The notes under the pieces are model-generated. The model had not been told where the DNA came from, made no database searches, and saw only the letters and a program-made list of their open reading frames with translations. Shown here piece after piece: positions 16,922-24,270 of a DNA stretch of 47,123 nucleotides (position 1 is the stretch's first letter; each line of letters starts with the position of its first letter). The stretch spans positions 1 through 47,123 of the forward strand of contig NZ_JAAKZZ010000004.1 of assembly GCF_011045075.1 (NCBI RefSeq), in the 5' to 3' direction. The translations under genes and the position numbers were made by a program. The DNA is from Streptomyces boncukensis (GTDB lineage: Bacteria > Actinomycetota > Actinomycetes > Streptomycetales > Streptomycetaceae).

Positions 16922-18689
16922 CGCGCGGCGCCCGGAGCGCCCGGAGCATCCGGAACACCCGGAGAACACGGCGCGGGACGTGCGCCCCCAGGGGCGCGGG
17001 GCGGCGGACAGCGCGGGGCAGCCGCTTCCCAGCCAGGGAAAGCTCTGGCAGCGCCTGACCCGCGACACCGCGGCGTTCACCACGGCGCTGCACGCCTGGG
17101 ACGGCGACACCTACCGGGAGATCCCCTGGCCGCGCCTGGTGCGCGACGCCGAGGCGATGACCGCCGGGCTGCGGGCCGCGGGGGTGCGGCCCGGCACCAC
17201 CGTGGCGTCGGTGCTCACCAACTCCGCCGCCACGGTGCGCGGCCTGCTCGCCGTCTGGCTCGCCGGCGGCGCCGTCGCCTCCCTGCCCGTGCCGGTACGC
17301 GGCATGAGCGCCGAGGAGTACCAGGGCCGGCTGCGCGCCATCTGCGGGCAACTGCGCCCGCCGGTCCTCCTCGTCGAGGAGCGGATGCGCACCCTGCTGC
17401 CCGAGCACCTCGGCTCCGGCACCCGGGTGCGCGCCTGGGAGGAGATGGACGGCACAGGCCGGATCGACCCCGCCCCGCCCGGGGACGACGAACTCGCCTT
17501 CGTGCAGTACTCCTCGGGCTCCACCAGCGCGCCCAAGGGCTGTATGCTCTCCACCCGCGCGATCACCGCGCAGCTGGAGCTGCTGGGCGAGCTGATCGAC
17601 CCGCGGCCCGGCAGGGATGTGACGGTCGGCTGGCTGCCGCTCTCGCACGACATGGGGATGTTCGGCATCCTGCTCACCACCTGGTGGGGCGGGGCCGACC
17701 TGTATCTCTCCACGCCGGAGCGGTTCATGTTCGCGCCGGGCACCTGGTTCTCCGACATGGCCGCCGCGGGCGGCACCCTGACGGCCGGCACCCCGACGGG
17801 CCTCTTCCTCGCCGCGCGCTCGGCCAGCCGCGCGCCCCGGCTGGGCGACGGGCTGCGCGCCCGGGTCTGCATCGTCGGCGCCGAGCGCGTCGAGGAGCGG
17901 GCCCTGCGGTATGCCGTGGACGTCCTGGGCCCGTACGGCTTCCGCGAGGAGGCCCTCATGCCCGCCTACGGCCTCGCCGAGGCCACCCTCGCCGTCACGG
18001 CCACCCGCCGCGACGAGGCGCCCCGCGCGGTCACGGTGGACCCCACAGCGCTGGCCGCCGGCGAGCTGGTCGAGGCGGATCCCGCCCAGCCGGACGCCAC
18101 CCGGCTGGTCAGCGCGGGGGCGCCCTGCGCCGGGGTCGAGCTGCCCGCTCCCGGCACATCGGCGGTCGGCGAGATCACCGTGCGGTCGCCGAGCCTGTCG
18201 CACGGCTATCTGGGCGACCCGGACGGCACCGCGGACCGCTTCGCCGGCGGCGTCCTGCACACCGGCGACCTGGGCTTCGTGCGCGACGGGCACCTCTATC
18301 CCGTGGGACGCGCGGACGATGTGATCTCGCTGGCCGGGCGGAAGGTGTACGCGAGCGAGATCGAGTCCGCCATCGACACCCTGGAGGGGGTGCGGCGCGG
18401 CTGCTCGACCCTCATCGGGCACCACGAGGGCACCGCGATGCGCTTCACCCTCTTCCTCGAACCGCGCGGCCGGGACCTGGACTTCGAGGCCCTCGCGCGC
18501 AGCGCCGCCGATCTGGCGATGCGGCGCGCCGCGGTCGGTCTGGACACCTGCGTCTTCCTGCGGCGCGGCGCCCTGCCCAAGACCCCCACCGGCAAGATCC
18601 AGCGGCACCGCTGCCGCCAGCTCTTCGACTCGGGCGGCTTCGAGCCGCTGGCCACCGTCGAACTCGCGCCCGCCGGGGGTCCGTCATGA
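16911..18689 (+). CDS. Fatty acyl-AMP ligase (FAAL), second copy
   Basis: This 592-residue adenylating enzyme has YSSGSTSAPKG at residues 200-210, PAYGLAEATLAV in the core, a GDLGF hinge, GRKVYASEIES in the C-terminal domain, and the catalytic-lysine segment PKTPTGKIQRHR. The motif following the hinge differs from the NLYPQDME form of the first FAAL, so the two enzymes probably accept different chains. The first 50 residues contain a repetitive Arg-Pro-Glu-His stretch and look disordered. The ATG overlaps the desaturase stop and its own stop overlaps the reductase ATG (ATGA), so it is embedded in the operon. It most likely charges the ACP encoded at 15659. Confidence 0.9.
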   Translation: MSSDARRPERPEHPEHPENTARDVRPQGRGAADSAGQPLPSQGKLWQRLTRDTAAFTTALHAWDGDTYREIPWPRLVRDAEAMTAGLRAAGVRPGTTVASVLTNSAATVRGLLAVWLAGGAVASLPVPVRGMSAEEYQGRLRAICGQLRPPVLLVEERMRTLLPEHLGSGTRVRAWEEMDGTGRIDPAPPGDDELAFVQYSSGSTSAPKGCMLSTRAITAQLELLGELIDPRPGRDVTVGWLPLSHDMGMFGILLTTWWGGADLYLSTPERFMFAPGTWFSDMAAAGGTLTAGTPTGLFLAARSASRAPRLGDGLRARVCIVGAERVEERALRYAVDVLGPYGFREEALMPAYGLAEATLAVTATRRDEAPRAVTVDPTALAAGELVEADPAQPDATRLVSAGAPCAGVELPAPGTSAVGEITVRSPSLSHGYLGDPDGTADRFAGGVLHTGDLGFVRDGHLYPVGRADDVISLAGRKVYASEIESAIDTLEGVRRGCSTLIGHHEGTAMRFTLFLEPRGRDLDFEALARSAADLAMRRAAVGLDTCVFLRRGALPKTPTGKIQRHRCRQLFDSGGFEPLATVELAPAGGPS

Positions 18690-19738
18690 CCGGCGGTGCC
18701 CGGCCCGGCGGGCACCGCACCGTGCTGATCACCGGTGCGTCCGGGGTGATCGGCCGCGAAGTCGCCCGGGAGCTGGCGGACTTCCATGTGATCGGCACCG
18801 CGCACAGCGACTCCCGCCCGCTGCCCGTGGACGAGACGCTCCGCTGCGACCTGGCCGCCGAGCGGCTGGGCCTCGGCGTACCCGAGTGGCAGCGGCTGGC
18901 CGACCGTACGGATGTGATCGTGCACTCCGCCGCGCTGACCGAGTGGGGCCTGCCGCGCGCCCGGTACGAGGAGGTCACGCTGCGGGGCACCGAGCGGGTC
19001 GCCGAGCTGGCCCGCGCGGCCGGCGCGCCGGTCCACCAGGTGAGTACCAGCTTCGTACGGGCCATCGAGCGCGGCACGGTGGAGGAGATGAGCCCGGACA
19101 ACGTGGTGACGCCCTACATCTGGTCCAAGTGGGAGTCGGAGAAGATCTTCGCGGCCTCCGGCATCCCGCACACGGTGTACCGGCCGACCAACCTCGTCGG
19201 CCACTCCCGCACCGGAGCCAGCGACCGCCCGCAGATCGTGCAGCGCCTGTCGGACTGGCTGGGGCGCGGCAAGGCCCCGTACTACCCGGCGCACCCCGGC
19301 AATCTGGTCGACCTCGTCGCGCTCGACACCACCGCGCAGGCCATCGCGCACGGGGTGCGCCAGGACGCGCTCGGGAAGCTGCTGTGGCTCACCTACGGCG
19401 ACGGGGCGATGACCGTCGACGAGGCCCAGGACATCCTCATCCAGCACGCCCGGGGGCGCGGCAGGGAGCTGGCCCGGCTCGAAGTCGTCGATCCGGCCCT
19501 GCTCGGCGAGCGGGACCTGGCCGAGATCCCGGCCATCTCCCGGCAGTTCATGCGCACCCTCATCCATGTCAGCGAGGTCACGGCGGCGTCCGGCGGCGCG
19601 CTGCCCTCCTCCTGGCCCGAGCTCACCGCGCTCGGCGTCCGGCGGGTCAGCGACCGTGACGCCTTCCGGCACAGCCTCGCCTTCTGGGCGCGCGAGCGCG
19701 AGCGCGAGCGCGAGGGCGAGGGCGAGGGTGCCGCATGA
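18686..19738 (+). CDS. Thioester-reductase-like extended SDR
   Basis: This 350-residue protein resembles the reductase domain that releases thioester-bound chains as aldehydes or alcohols. It has a Rossmann turn TGASGVIG (residues 17-24), the HSAALTEWGLPR segment (80-91) characteristic of thioester reductases, and YIWSK (144-148) as the active YxxxK, with Ser/Thr at 120-121. It is a stand-alone protein rather than an NRPS/PKS domain. The start ATG overlaps the FAAL stop and its stop overlaps the next SDR start. The C-terminus ends in alternating Glu-Arg and Glu-Gly codons. NAD(P)H-dependent reductive release from the ACP is the likely role, inferred from the family. Confidence 0.88.
   Translation: MTGGARPGGHRTVLITGASGVIGREVARELADFHVIGTAHSDSRPLPVDETLRCDLAAERLGLGVPEWQRLADRTDVIVHSAALTEWGLPRARYEEVTLRGTERVAELARAAGAPVHQVSTSFVRAIERGTVEEMSPDNVVTPYIWSKWESEKIFAASGIPHTVYRPTNLVGHSRTGASDRPQIVQRLSDWLGRGKAPYYPAHPGNLVDLVALDTTAQAIAHGVRQDALGKLLWLTYGDGAMTVDEAQDILIQHARGRGRELARLEVVDPALLGERDLAEIPAISRQFMRTLIHVSEVTAASGGALPSSWPELTALGVRRVSDRDAFRHSLAFWAREREREREGEGEGAA
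19689..19728 (+). repeat. Hexanucleotide tandem repeat at the reductase 3' end
   Basis: About four GAGCGC units followed by three GAGGGC units encode a charged tail (EREREREREGEGEG). The two unit types differ by one base, so the array probably grew by slippage. It may vary in length between strains. Confidence 0.85.
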
Positions 19739-20697
19739 CCGACACGTACCACGAGACAGGGGAGTTCGGCATGGACGAGCAGGACCGCTGGGCACCGCCG
19801 GATCTCAGCGGCGCCGTGGCCCTGGTCACGGGCGCCAGCCGGGGCGTGGGGCGCGGTATCGCGCTCGCGCTCGGCGACGCGGGCGCCACGGTCTATGTGA
19901 CCGGCCGCAGCGTGCGCGGGGGCGCCCGTACGGAGGATCTGCCCGGCACCGTGGACGACACCGCGGAGGGGGTCACCGCGCGCGGCGGCCAGGGCATCGC
20001 GGTGCGCTGCGACCACACCGACGACACCGACACCGAGGCCCTGTTCGCGCGCGTCACCGAGGAGGCGGGCCGGCTCGACCTGCTGGTCAACAACGCCTGG
20101 GCGGGCTACGAGCGCGGCATGGACGTGCGCTTCGACGCGCCCTACTGGGAGCAGCCACTGTGGCGCTGGGATCTGTGCGCCGGCTCGCTGCGCGGCCAGT
20201 TGCACGCCTCGCGGCTGGCGACACCGCTGCTGCTGGAGCGGGACCGCGCGCTGATCGTCAACATCTCCTTCACCGACGGCGACATCTACCTCGGCCAGGT
20301 CGGCTACGACGTGTGCAAGAACGCCTCCGACCGTATGACCCTGGGCATGGCCCACGACCTGCGCAAGCACGCCGTGGCGGCGGTGGCGCTGCATCCGGGC
20401 TTCGTCCGCACCGAGCGGGTGGAGGCGGCCTGGGACCGGCTGGGCTCGGGTCCGGCGCAGATCGTGCACACCCCGGAGTACGTGGGCCGCGCGGTGGCCC
20501 ACCTCGCCGCCGACCCGAAGGCGGGCGAGGACTCCGGCCGGCGCCTCGCGGTCGGCGACCTCGCGGCGCGCTACGGCTTCACGGATGTGGACGGCAGGCA
20601 GCCCGCCGCCTTCCGGCTGGAGGGCCGGATGACGCTCGCGACCCGTATGCAGCGGCTCAACAGGGTCGTGGCGGCGCAGCGGGGTGAGAGCGGATGA
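19735..20697 (+). CDS. Classical short-chain dehydrogenase/reductase
   Basis: This 320-residue SDR has TGASRGVGRGI (residues 32-42) for NAD(P)H, the LLVNNAW strand (116-122), a serine at about 178 (NISFTD) and YDVCK (191-195) as the YxxxK catalytic pair. The spacing resembles DHRS1-like reductases rather than FabG, with a 120-residue C-terminal extension. Start and stop both overlap neighbouring genes (ATGA), so it belongs to the same translationally coupled chain. It could reduce a beta-keto group or an aldehyde in the pathway. The substrate is not determined. Confidence 0.88.
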   Translation: MTDTYHETGEFGMDEQDRWAPPDLSGAVALVTGASRGVGRGIALALGDAGATVYVTGRSVRGGARTEDLPGTVDDTAEGVTARGGQGIAVRCDHTDDTDTEALFARVTEEAGRLDLLVNNAWAGYERGMDVRFDAPYWEQPLWRWDLCAGSLRGQLHASRLATPLLLERDRALIVNISFTDGDIYLGQVGYDVCKNASDRMTLGMAHDLRKHAVAAVALHPGFVRTERVEAAWDRLGSGPAQIVHTPEYVGRAVAHLAADPKAGEDSGRRLAVGDLAARYGFTDVDGRQPAAFRLEGRMTLATRMQRLNRVVAAQRGESG

Positions 20698-21569
20698 CCG
20701 GCGGAACGCCTGCCTACGCCGGCGCCTCCCAGGACGCCATCCAGGGGCACTACGACATCGGGAACGACTTCTACGGCCTGTGGCTGGACGAGACCCGCAG
20801 CTACTCCTGCGCGCTGTGGGACCGGGACACCCCCACCCTGCGCGCCGCGCAGGAGCGCAAGCTGGACTACCTCGTCGAGCAGGCGCGGGCGGCCGGGGCC
20901 CGCCGCGTGCTCGACATCGGCTGCGGCTGGGGCGGGCTGATGCGCCGTATGGTCGAGACCCACGGCGTGCGGCACGCCACCGGGCTGACGCTCAGCGACG
21001 CCCAGGCCGAGGAGGTGCGCCGCTGGGCGGACGCGCGCTACGACGTACGGGTCGAGAACTGGACCGAGCACACCTGCGCGGAGCCGTACGACGCCATCAT
21101 CTCCATCGGCGCCTTCGAGCACTTCGCGGACTTCGGGCTGGGGCGCGCGGGCCGCATCGCCGCCTACCGCGCGTTCTTCGAGCGGTGCCGCGCGTGGCTG
21201 CCGCCCGGCGGACGCCTGGCGCTGCAGACCAATGTGAAGGGCAACAACGTCCGCCTCGACCGCAAGGCCGTGCGCGACCTGCTCTTCATCGTGGACCGCA
21301 TCTTCCCCGAGTCCGAACTCCCCTGGACCTCCGAGATCATCGAGTCCTCGGAGCGGCTCTTCGACGTGCTGCACCTGCGCAACGACCCCGAGCACTACGC
21401 CCGCACCTGCGGCCTGTGGCTCCAGGGGCTGCGCGCGCGCCGCGAGGAGGCGCTGGCGCTCGTCGGCCCCCAGGTCGTCGCCGACTACGAGCGCTATCTG
21501 GAGGCGGCCGTCGCGGGCTTCACCCAGCGCCATCTGGGGCTGGTGCGGATCGTCCTCGAACGCGTATGA
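20694..21569 (+). CDS. Cyclopropane-fatty-acid-synthase-like SAM methyltransferase
   Basis: This 291-residue methyltransferase has the CMAS/CFA family marks: HYDIGNDFY (residues 19-27), YSCALW (37-42), the SAM motif VLDIGCGWGG (72-81) and SIGAFEHF (137-144), where the glutamate belongs to the family's bicarbonate site. These enzymes add a methylene or methyl to a cis double bond of an acyl chain. Placement after a desaturase and two ACP/FAAL pairs suggests that it modifies an unsaturated chain made here, giving a cyclopropane or methyl branch. It is shorter than a standard 380-residue CFA synthase, lacking the N-terminal lipid-binding part, which fits a soluble or ACP-bound substrate. The product is an inference. 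Confidence 0.88.
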   Translation: MTGGTPAYAGASQDAIQGHYDIGNDFYGLWLDETRSYSCALWDRDTPTLRAAQERKLDYLVEQARAAGARRVLDIGCGWGGLMRRMVETHGVRHATGLTLSDAQAEEVRRWADARYDVRVENWTEHTCAEPYDAIISIGAFEHFADFGLGRAGRIAAYRAFFERCRAWLPPGGRLALQTNVKGNNVRLDRKAVRDLLFIVDRIFPESELPWTSEIIESSERLFDVLHLRNDPEHYARTCGLWLQGLRARREEALALVGPQVVADYERYLEAAVAGFTQRHLGLVRIVLERV

Positions 21570-21588
21570 GACACACGGAAGGCAGCAG

Positions 21589-22974
21589 ATGACAGCGTTG
21601 GATGGCCCGGCCAGGGCCGCGCGGGACGCGCCGTCGGCCGTCAGGCACGAGATCTACTGGCGCTCCACCGAGCCCGTCGCGCCGGGGCCGCCGCTCACCG
21701 GGGATGTGCACTGCGACGTGGCGGTCGTCGGCGCCGGCTACACCGGCCTGTGGACGGCGTACAACCTCAAACGGGCCGAGCCCTCGCTCGACATCCACAT
21801 CGTCGAGGCCGAGTTCGCCGGCGCCGGGGCCTCCGGGCACAACGACGGCTTCGTCACCCCCACCATCGGCCACAGCCTGGAGGGGCTGGTGGGCCGCTTC
21901 GGGCCGGAGCGCGCCAAGTCCGCCTACGCCCTGGTCGGCCGGTCCATGCTGGAGCTCGGCCGGTTCTGCAAGCGCCACGGCGTGGACGCCGAGCTGGAGC
22001 CCAGCGGCTACTTCCAGGTGGCGGCCAGCCCGGCGCAGGTGCGGCGGCTGGAGGCGGACCTGCGGCTGGCCGAGCGGCTCGGCTCGGCGGCCGGCCTGGA
22101 GCTGTACAGCGCGGCCGAGGCCCGCGACCGCATCGACTCGCCCGCCATCCACGGCGCCTTCAAGGTCGGCGGCTCCCTGATCAACCCGCACAAGCTGGTG
22201 CGCGGGCTGGCCCGGGTGGTGCGCGAGCTCGGCGTGACGATCCACGAGAACACCCGCGCCACCCGGGTGGAGCGCACCGCCAAGGGCCCGGTCGTCACGA
22301 CCCCGCACGGCCGGCTCTCCTCGGACAAGCTGCTGCTGGCGACCAACGCGTACCAGCACAGGTTCTGGCCCTTCCGCCGCAAGGTCGTGCCGGTGTGGAG
22401 CTACGCGGCCGTCACCGAACCGCTCACCGGCGAGCAGCTCGCGCAGGTGCACTGGCCCGGCCGGGAGGGCTTCGTGGAGGCCCGCAACTTCATCGTCTTC
22501 GGCCGCTTCACCGCCGACAACCGGCTCCTGATCGGCGGCGGCCCGGCACCGTACTACTACGGGCGCGACATGGACGAGGGCAGGCACATGGACAACCCCT
22601 CGGCCACCGCCGAGCTGCGCGCCATCCTCGGCCGCTACTTCCCGCAGTGGCGCCACCTGCCCTTCACGCACGCCTACGGCGGCTGCGTGGCCATCACCCG
22701 CGAGTTCGTCCCGCATGTGGGCTCGATGGGCCCGGACGTCTACTACGCGCACGGCTACTGCGGCAACGGCATCGCCGTCACCCACACCACCGGCAAGGTG
22801 CTCCGCGATCTGATGCTGGGCCGCCGGACGGCGTACACGGACCTGCTGTTCGTCGACGGCGCGGAGCGGGGCTTCCCGCCGGAGCCGCTCAGCTTCGCGG
22901 GGGCGAGGGCGATGACGGCGCTGATGGCCGGGAAGGACCGCTTCCCCGGCCTGCTGCGGCACCTGCCCGACTGA
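21589..22974 (+). CDS. FAD-dependent oxidoreductase, DAO/PuuB-like
   Basis: This 461-residue protein opens with CDVAVVGAGYTGLWTAYNL (about residues 43-61), the FAD-binding GxGxxG. A HNDGFVTP segment follows. Near the C-terminus HGYCGNGIAVTHTTGKVL is the second FAD contact of the D-amino-acid-oxidase fold. The overall form is like gamma-glutamylputrescine or amine/amino-acid oxidases, which oxidise a C-N bond. It is the last gene of the main arm, 19 bp after the methyltransferase and followed by a hairpin terminator. An amine oxidase here suggests that an amino group or amino acid enters the product. No partner aminotransferase is seen in the window. Confidence 0.88.
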   Translation: MTALDGPARAARDAPSAVRHEIYWRSTEPVAPGPPLTGDVHCDVAVVGAGYTGLWTAYNLKRAEPSLDIHIVEAEFAGAGASGHNDGFVTPTIGHSLEGLVGRFGPERAKSAYALVGRSMLELGRFCKRHGVDAELEPSGYFQVAASPAQVRRLEADLRLAERLGSAAGLELYSAAEARDRIDSPAIHGAFKVGGSLINPHKLVRGLARVVRELGVTIHENTRATRVERTAKGPVVTTPHGRLSSDKLLLATNAYQHRFWPFRRKVVPVWSYAAVTEPLTGEQLAQVHWPGREGFVEARNFIVFGRFTADNRLLIGGGPAPYYYGRDMDEGRHMDNPSATAELRAILGRYFPQWRHLPFTHAYGGCVAITREFVPHVGSMGPDVYYAHGYCGNGIAVTHTTGKVLRDLMLGRRTAYTDLLFVDGAERGFPPEPLSFAGARAMTALMAGKDRFPGLLRHLPD

Positions 22975-22979
22975 GCGCC

Positions 22980-23007
22980 GCGGGTTCCCGCCGCGGCGGG
23001 AACCCGC
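22980..23007 (+). terminator. Terminator at the end of the biosynthetic operon
   Basis: A perfect 28-bp palindrome (GCGGGTTCCCGCCG and its complement at 22994-23007) lies five bases past the stop of the FAD oxidoreductase. It folds as a 12-bp stem with a CGCG loop and is the natural 3' end of the + strand operon. A second, smaller hairpin (GCACCGGA ... TCCGGTGC) begins at about 23006. Confidence 0.8.
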
Positions 23008-23055
23008 ACCGGAGGGGCCCGCTCCGGTGCCTGGAGCGGCCCCCTGCCGTGCACG

Positions 23056-23116
23056 TCAGCAGAGCCCGTGCCGTCGGCGCCCTTCCGCTTGGTCCGCAGC
23101 CAGATGTTCTCGAACT
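23056..23116 (-). repeat. Left copy of the C39 3'-end repeat (candidate attL)
   Basis: Bases 23066-23116 match 28364-28414 exactly for 51 bp; the right copy lies inside the intact C39 peptidase gene and encodes ENIWLRTKRKGADGT. The 15 bases at 23056-23070 match 28269-28283, which hold the last codons and stop of the C39 gene. Left and right copies therefore differ by an 85-bp gap, flanked in the right copy by the pentamer CCGTG on both sides. The left copy is a broken 3' end of the same gene and is the expected left junction of an element inserted there. No intact gene is made from it. Confidence 0.8.
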
Positions 23117-23382
23117 GACGGTACGCACAGCAGTAGCTGGATAGATCACCCCGACGCGCCAGCCAGCACAGCGGGGCGGTCCGCCCGTCGCGTTCCACGC
23201 CTTCTCAGACGTCTCCACGACGGGCCGCCCTGGAGGGGCGTATGAGCACGAGTGCCACCACTCTGGCGGGTGGCTGCATATGCCAGCAATCCGCCGGCAC
23301 TCCCCTCTTCCGCGAGTGAACACCTCACACCGCGTGTAAACCCGGGCCGCCTGCCTGGAGGTGTACGAGGCGGCCGGGGCGG
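23117..23382. other. Left end of the element, largely non-coding
   Basis: The 266 bp between the left repeat and the tiny-ORF operon hold one short open frame (23242-23319) and no larger gene that I can support. A hairpin-prone GGGCGG...CCGCCC pair lies near 23177-23231. Together with the terminator and repeat region from 22975, this makes up a stretch of about 400 bp without a recognised full-size gene. Confidence 0.5.
23242..23319 (+). CDS. Very small ORF (25 residues) with a strong ribosome site
   Basis: An ATG at 23242 follows GGAGG (23232-23236) at ideal spacing and opens a 25-residue frame ending in TGA at 23319. The peptide is Ser/Thr/Gly-rich with two cysteines in a CIC arrangement. 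No homologue is known to me. It is on the opposite strand to the tiny-ORF operon. It may be a leader peptide, a small secreted peptide or chance; only the ribosome site supports it. Confidence 0.3.
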   Translation: MSTSATTLAGGCICQQSAGTPLFRE

Positions 23383-23487
23383 TCAGTACTGCGTCCCGCA
23401 GCCGGTGCATTTGCCGCCATCGCCAATGCGCGCACCGCACAGGCACTTCAGGTACGGGGCCAGGGCGGCCAGCCATCGGCGGATCAT
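23383..23487 (-). CDS. 34-residue zinc-ribbon-like small protein
   Basis: This tiny protein has CLC and CTGC in its last 20 residues, a CxC/CxxC arrangement likely to bind zinc, after an amphipathic N-terminus (MIRRWLAALAPYLK). Its ATG overlaps the TGA of the gene before it (ATGA at 23484-23487), which strongly suggests a real, translationally coupled gene despite the size. It is the last gene of the five-gene operon. The function is unknown. Confidence 0.6.
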   Translation of the reverse strand: MIRRWLAALAPYLKCLCGARIGDGGKCTGCGTQY

Positions 23488-23705
23488 GTAGCGCTCCCCG
23501 CGTCGAACTGTGCGATGTCGTCGCGGAGCCACTGCGGCGCGGCCGGGCTCGCGGCCAGCTGGCGCGCGTGCCCCACACACGCCTCCACGATCCCGCCCGG
23601 CCCGGAGCCGCACTCCACATAGGCGACCGCCATCGAGTCCGGCACCCGCGCTTCGCACCGCGCACACCAGCCCGGAGCCACCAGCCCGTCCATGCCGTCC
23701 GTCAT
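23484..23705 (-). CDS. 73-residue cysteine-containing small protein
   Basis: The protein has PGWCARCEARV, a CxxC near residue 14, and two later cysteines (VECGSG, EACVGH) that could finish a zinc site. The C-terminal half is helical (ARQLAASPAAPQWLRDDIAQFDAG). Start and stop overlap both neighbours (ATGA), so it is co-translated in the small operon. Similar short zinc-knuckle-like ORFs are common on Streptomyces integrative elements, but no function can be assigned. Confidence 0.65.
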   Translation of the reverse strand: MTDGMDGLVAPGWCARCEARVPDSMAVAYVECGSGPGGIVEACVGHARQLAASPAAPQWLRDDIAQFDAGSAT

Positions 23706-24055
23706 GCCCGCGCCTCCCCTCTCCGGGCACCGGCCGCCAGAAGCGCGAACGCGGCGTGCAGCTCGATGTGCCGCTCGTGCTGCGGCCGGGCCCGCACCGT
23801 GAACGGTCCGCAGCCCCGGTGGGCCCGTGCGGCCCGGTGCAGCTGCTGCGCGTACGCGTCACCCCGCACCGCCCCGCCGCGCGCCTCCCACGCCAGGCGC
23901 GCCAGTACGGCGGCCCGGTCGACGGGCGGCGTCGCCTGCCAGACCGCACGTAAGAACGGCGCCCCCGCCGCCCGCAGGACGCCAGGGCCCCGATGGGCGA
24001 GAAGGGCCGCCAGCGTCCCGCGCGGCCCCCGCCGACAGGAAAGGGTCTCGGTCAC
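23702..24055 (-). CDS. 117-residue helical small protein
   Basis: This is an Arg/Ala-rich, mostly helical protein (LAALLAHRGPGVLRAAGAPFLRAVW... and AVLARLAWEARGG). It has a GTG start at 24055 overlapping the upstream stop (GTGA) and a stop overlapping the next ATG. No motif is recognised. It is the largest unknown of the five-gene operon. The overlap at both ends is the main support for it being a real gene. Confidence 0.6.
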   Translation of the reverse strand: MTETLSCRRGPRGTLAALLAHRGPGVLRAAGAPFLRAVWQATPPVDRAAVLARLAWEARGGAVRGDAYAQQLHRAARAHRGCGPFTVRARPQHERHIELHAAFALLAAGARRGEARA

Positions 24056-24270
24056 GGTTCACTCCGCTCGGGCGGGTCGGGTGGCGGGCAGGCGCAGGCA
24101 TAGGTGCCGCGCACGGCGATGGCCGGGGGCGCGTCCCCGGGCGTCGGCTCGGTCCAGGCGCTGACGCGGGGCGGCATCCCGCAACGCGGACACGGTGCGG
24201 CCTCCGCGCGCACCACCCCGGTCACGGCCGCGACCGCGCGGGCAGCGGTACGGCGGGCACGCGGGCTCAC
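24052..24270 (-). CDS. 72-residue small protein with CxxC and CxC motifs
   Basis: A GTG start at 24270 overlaps the upstream TGA (GTGA). The protein contains APCPRCGMPP (CxxC at about residues 27-30) and TYACACPPPD (CxC), a pattern suited to one zinc. The N-terminus is strongly basic (SPRARRTAARAVAAV), compatible with nucleic-acid contact. The function is unknown. Confidence 0.62.
   Translation of the reverse strand: MSPRARRTAARAVAAVTGVVRAEAAPCPRCGMPPRVSAWTEPTPGDAPPAIAVRGTYACACPPPDPPERSEP

Noticed and set aside
12226..18689. Isonitrile lipopeptide cluster (thioesterase, FAAL, ACP)
   Set aside because: No NRPS and no Fe/2-oxoglutarate oxygenase is present, so the diagnostic genes are missing.
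20694..22974. Tuberculostearic-acid (BfaA/BfaB) type pair
   Set aside because: The methyltransferase fits, but the flavoprotein is of the DAO fold, not the BfaA FAD-reductase type.
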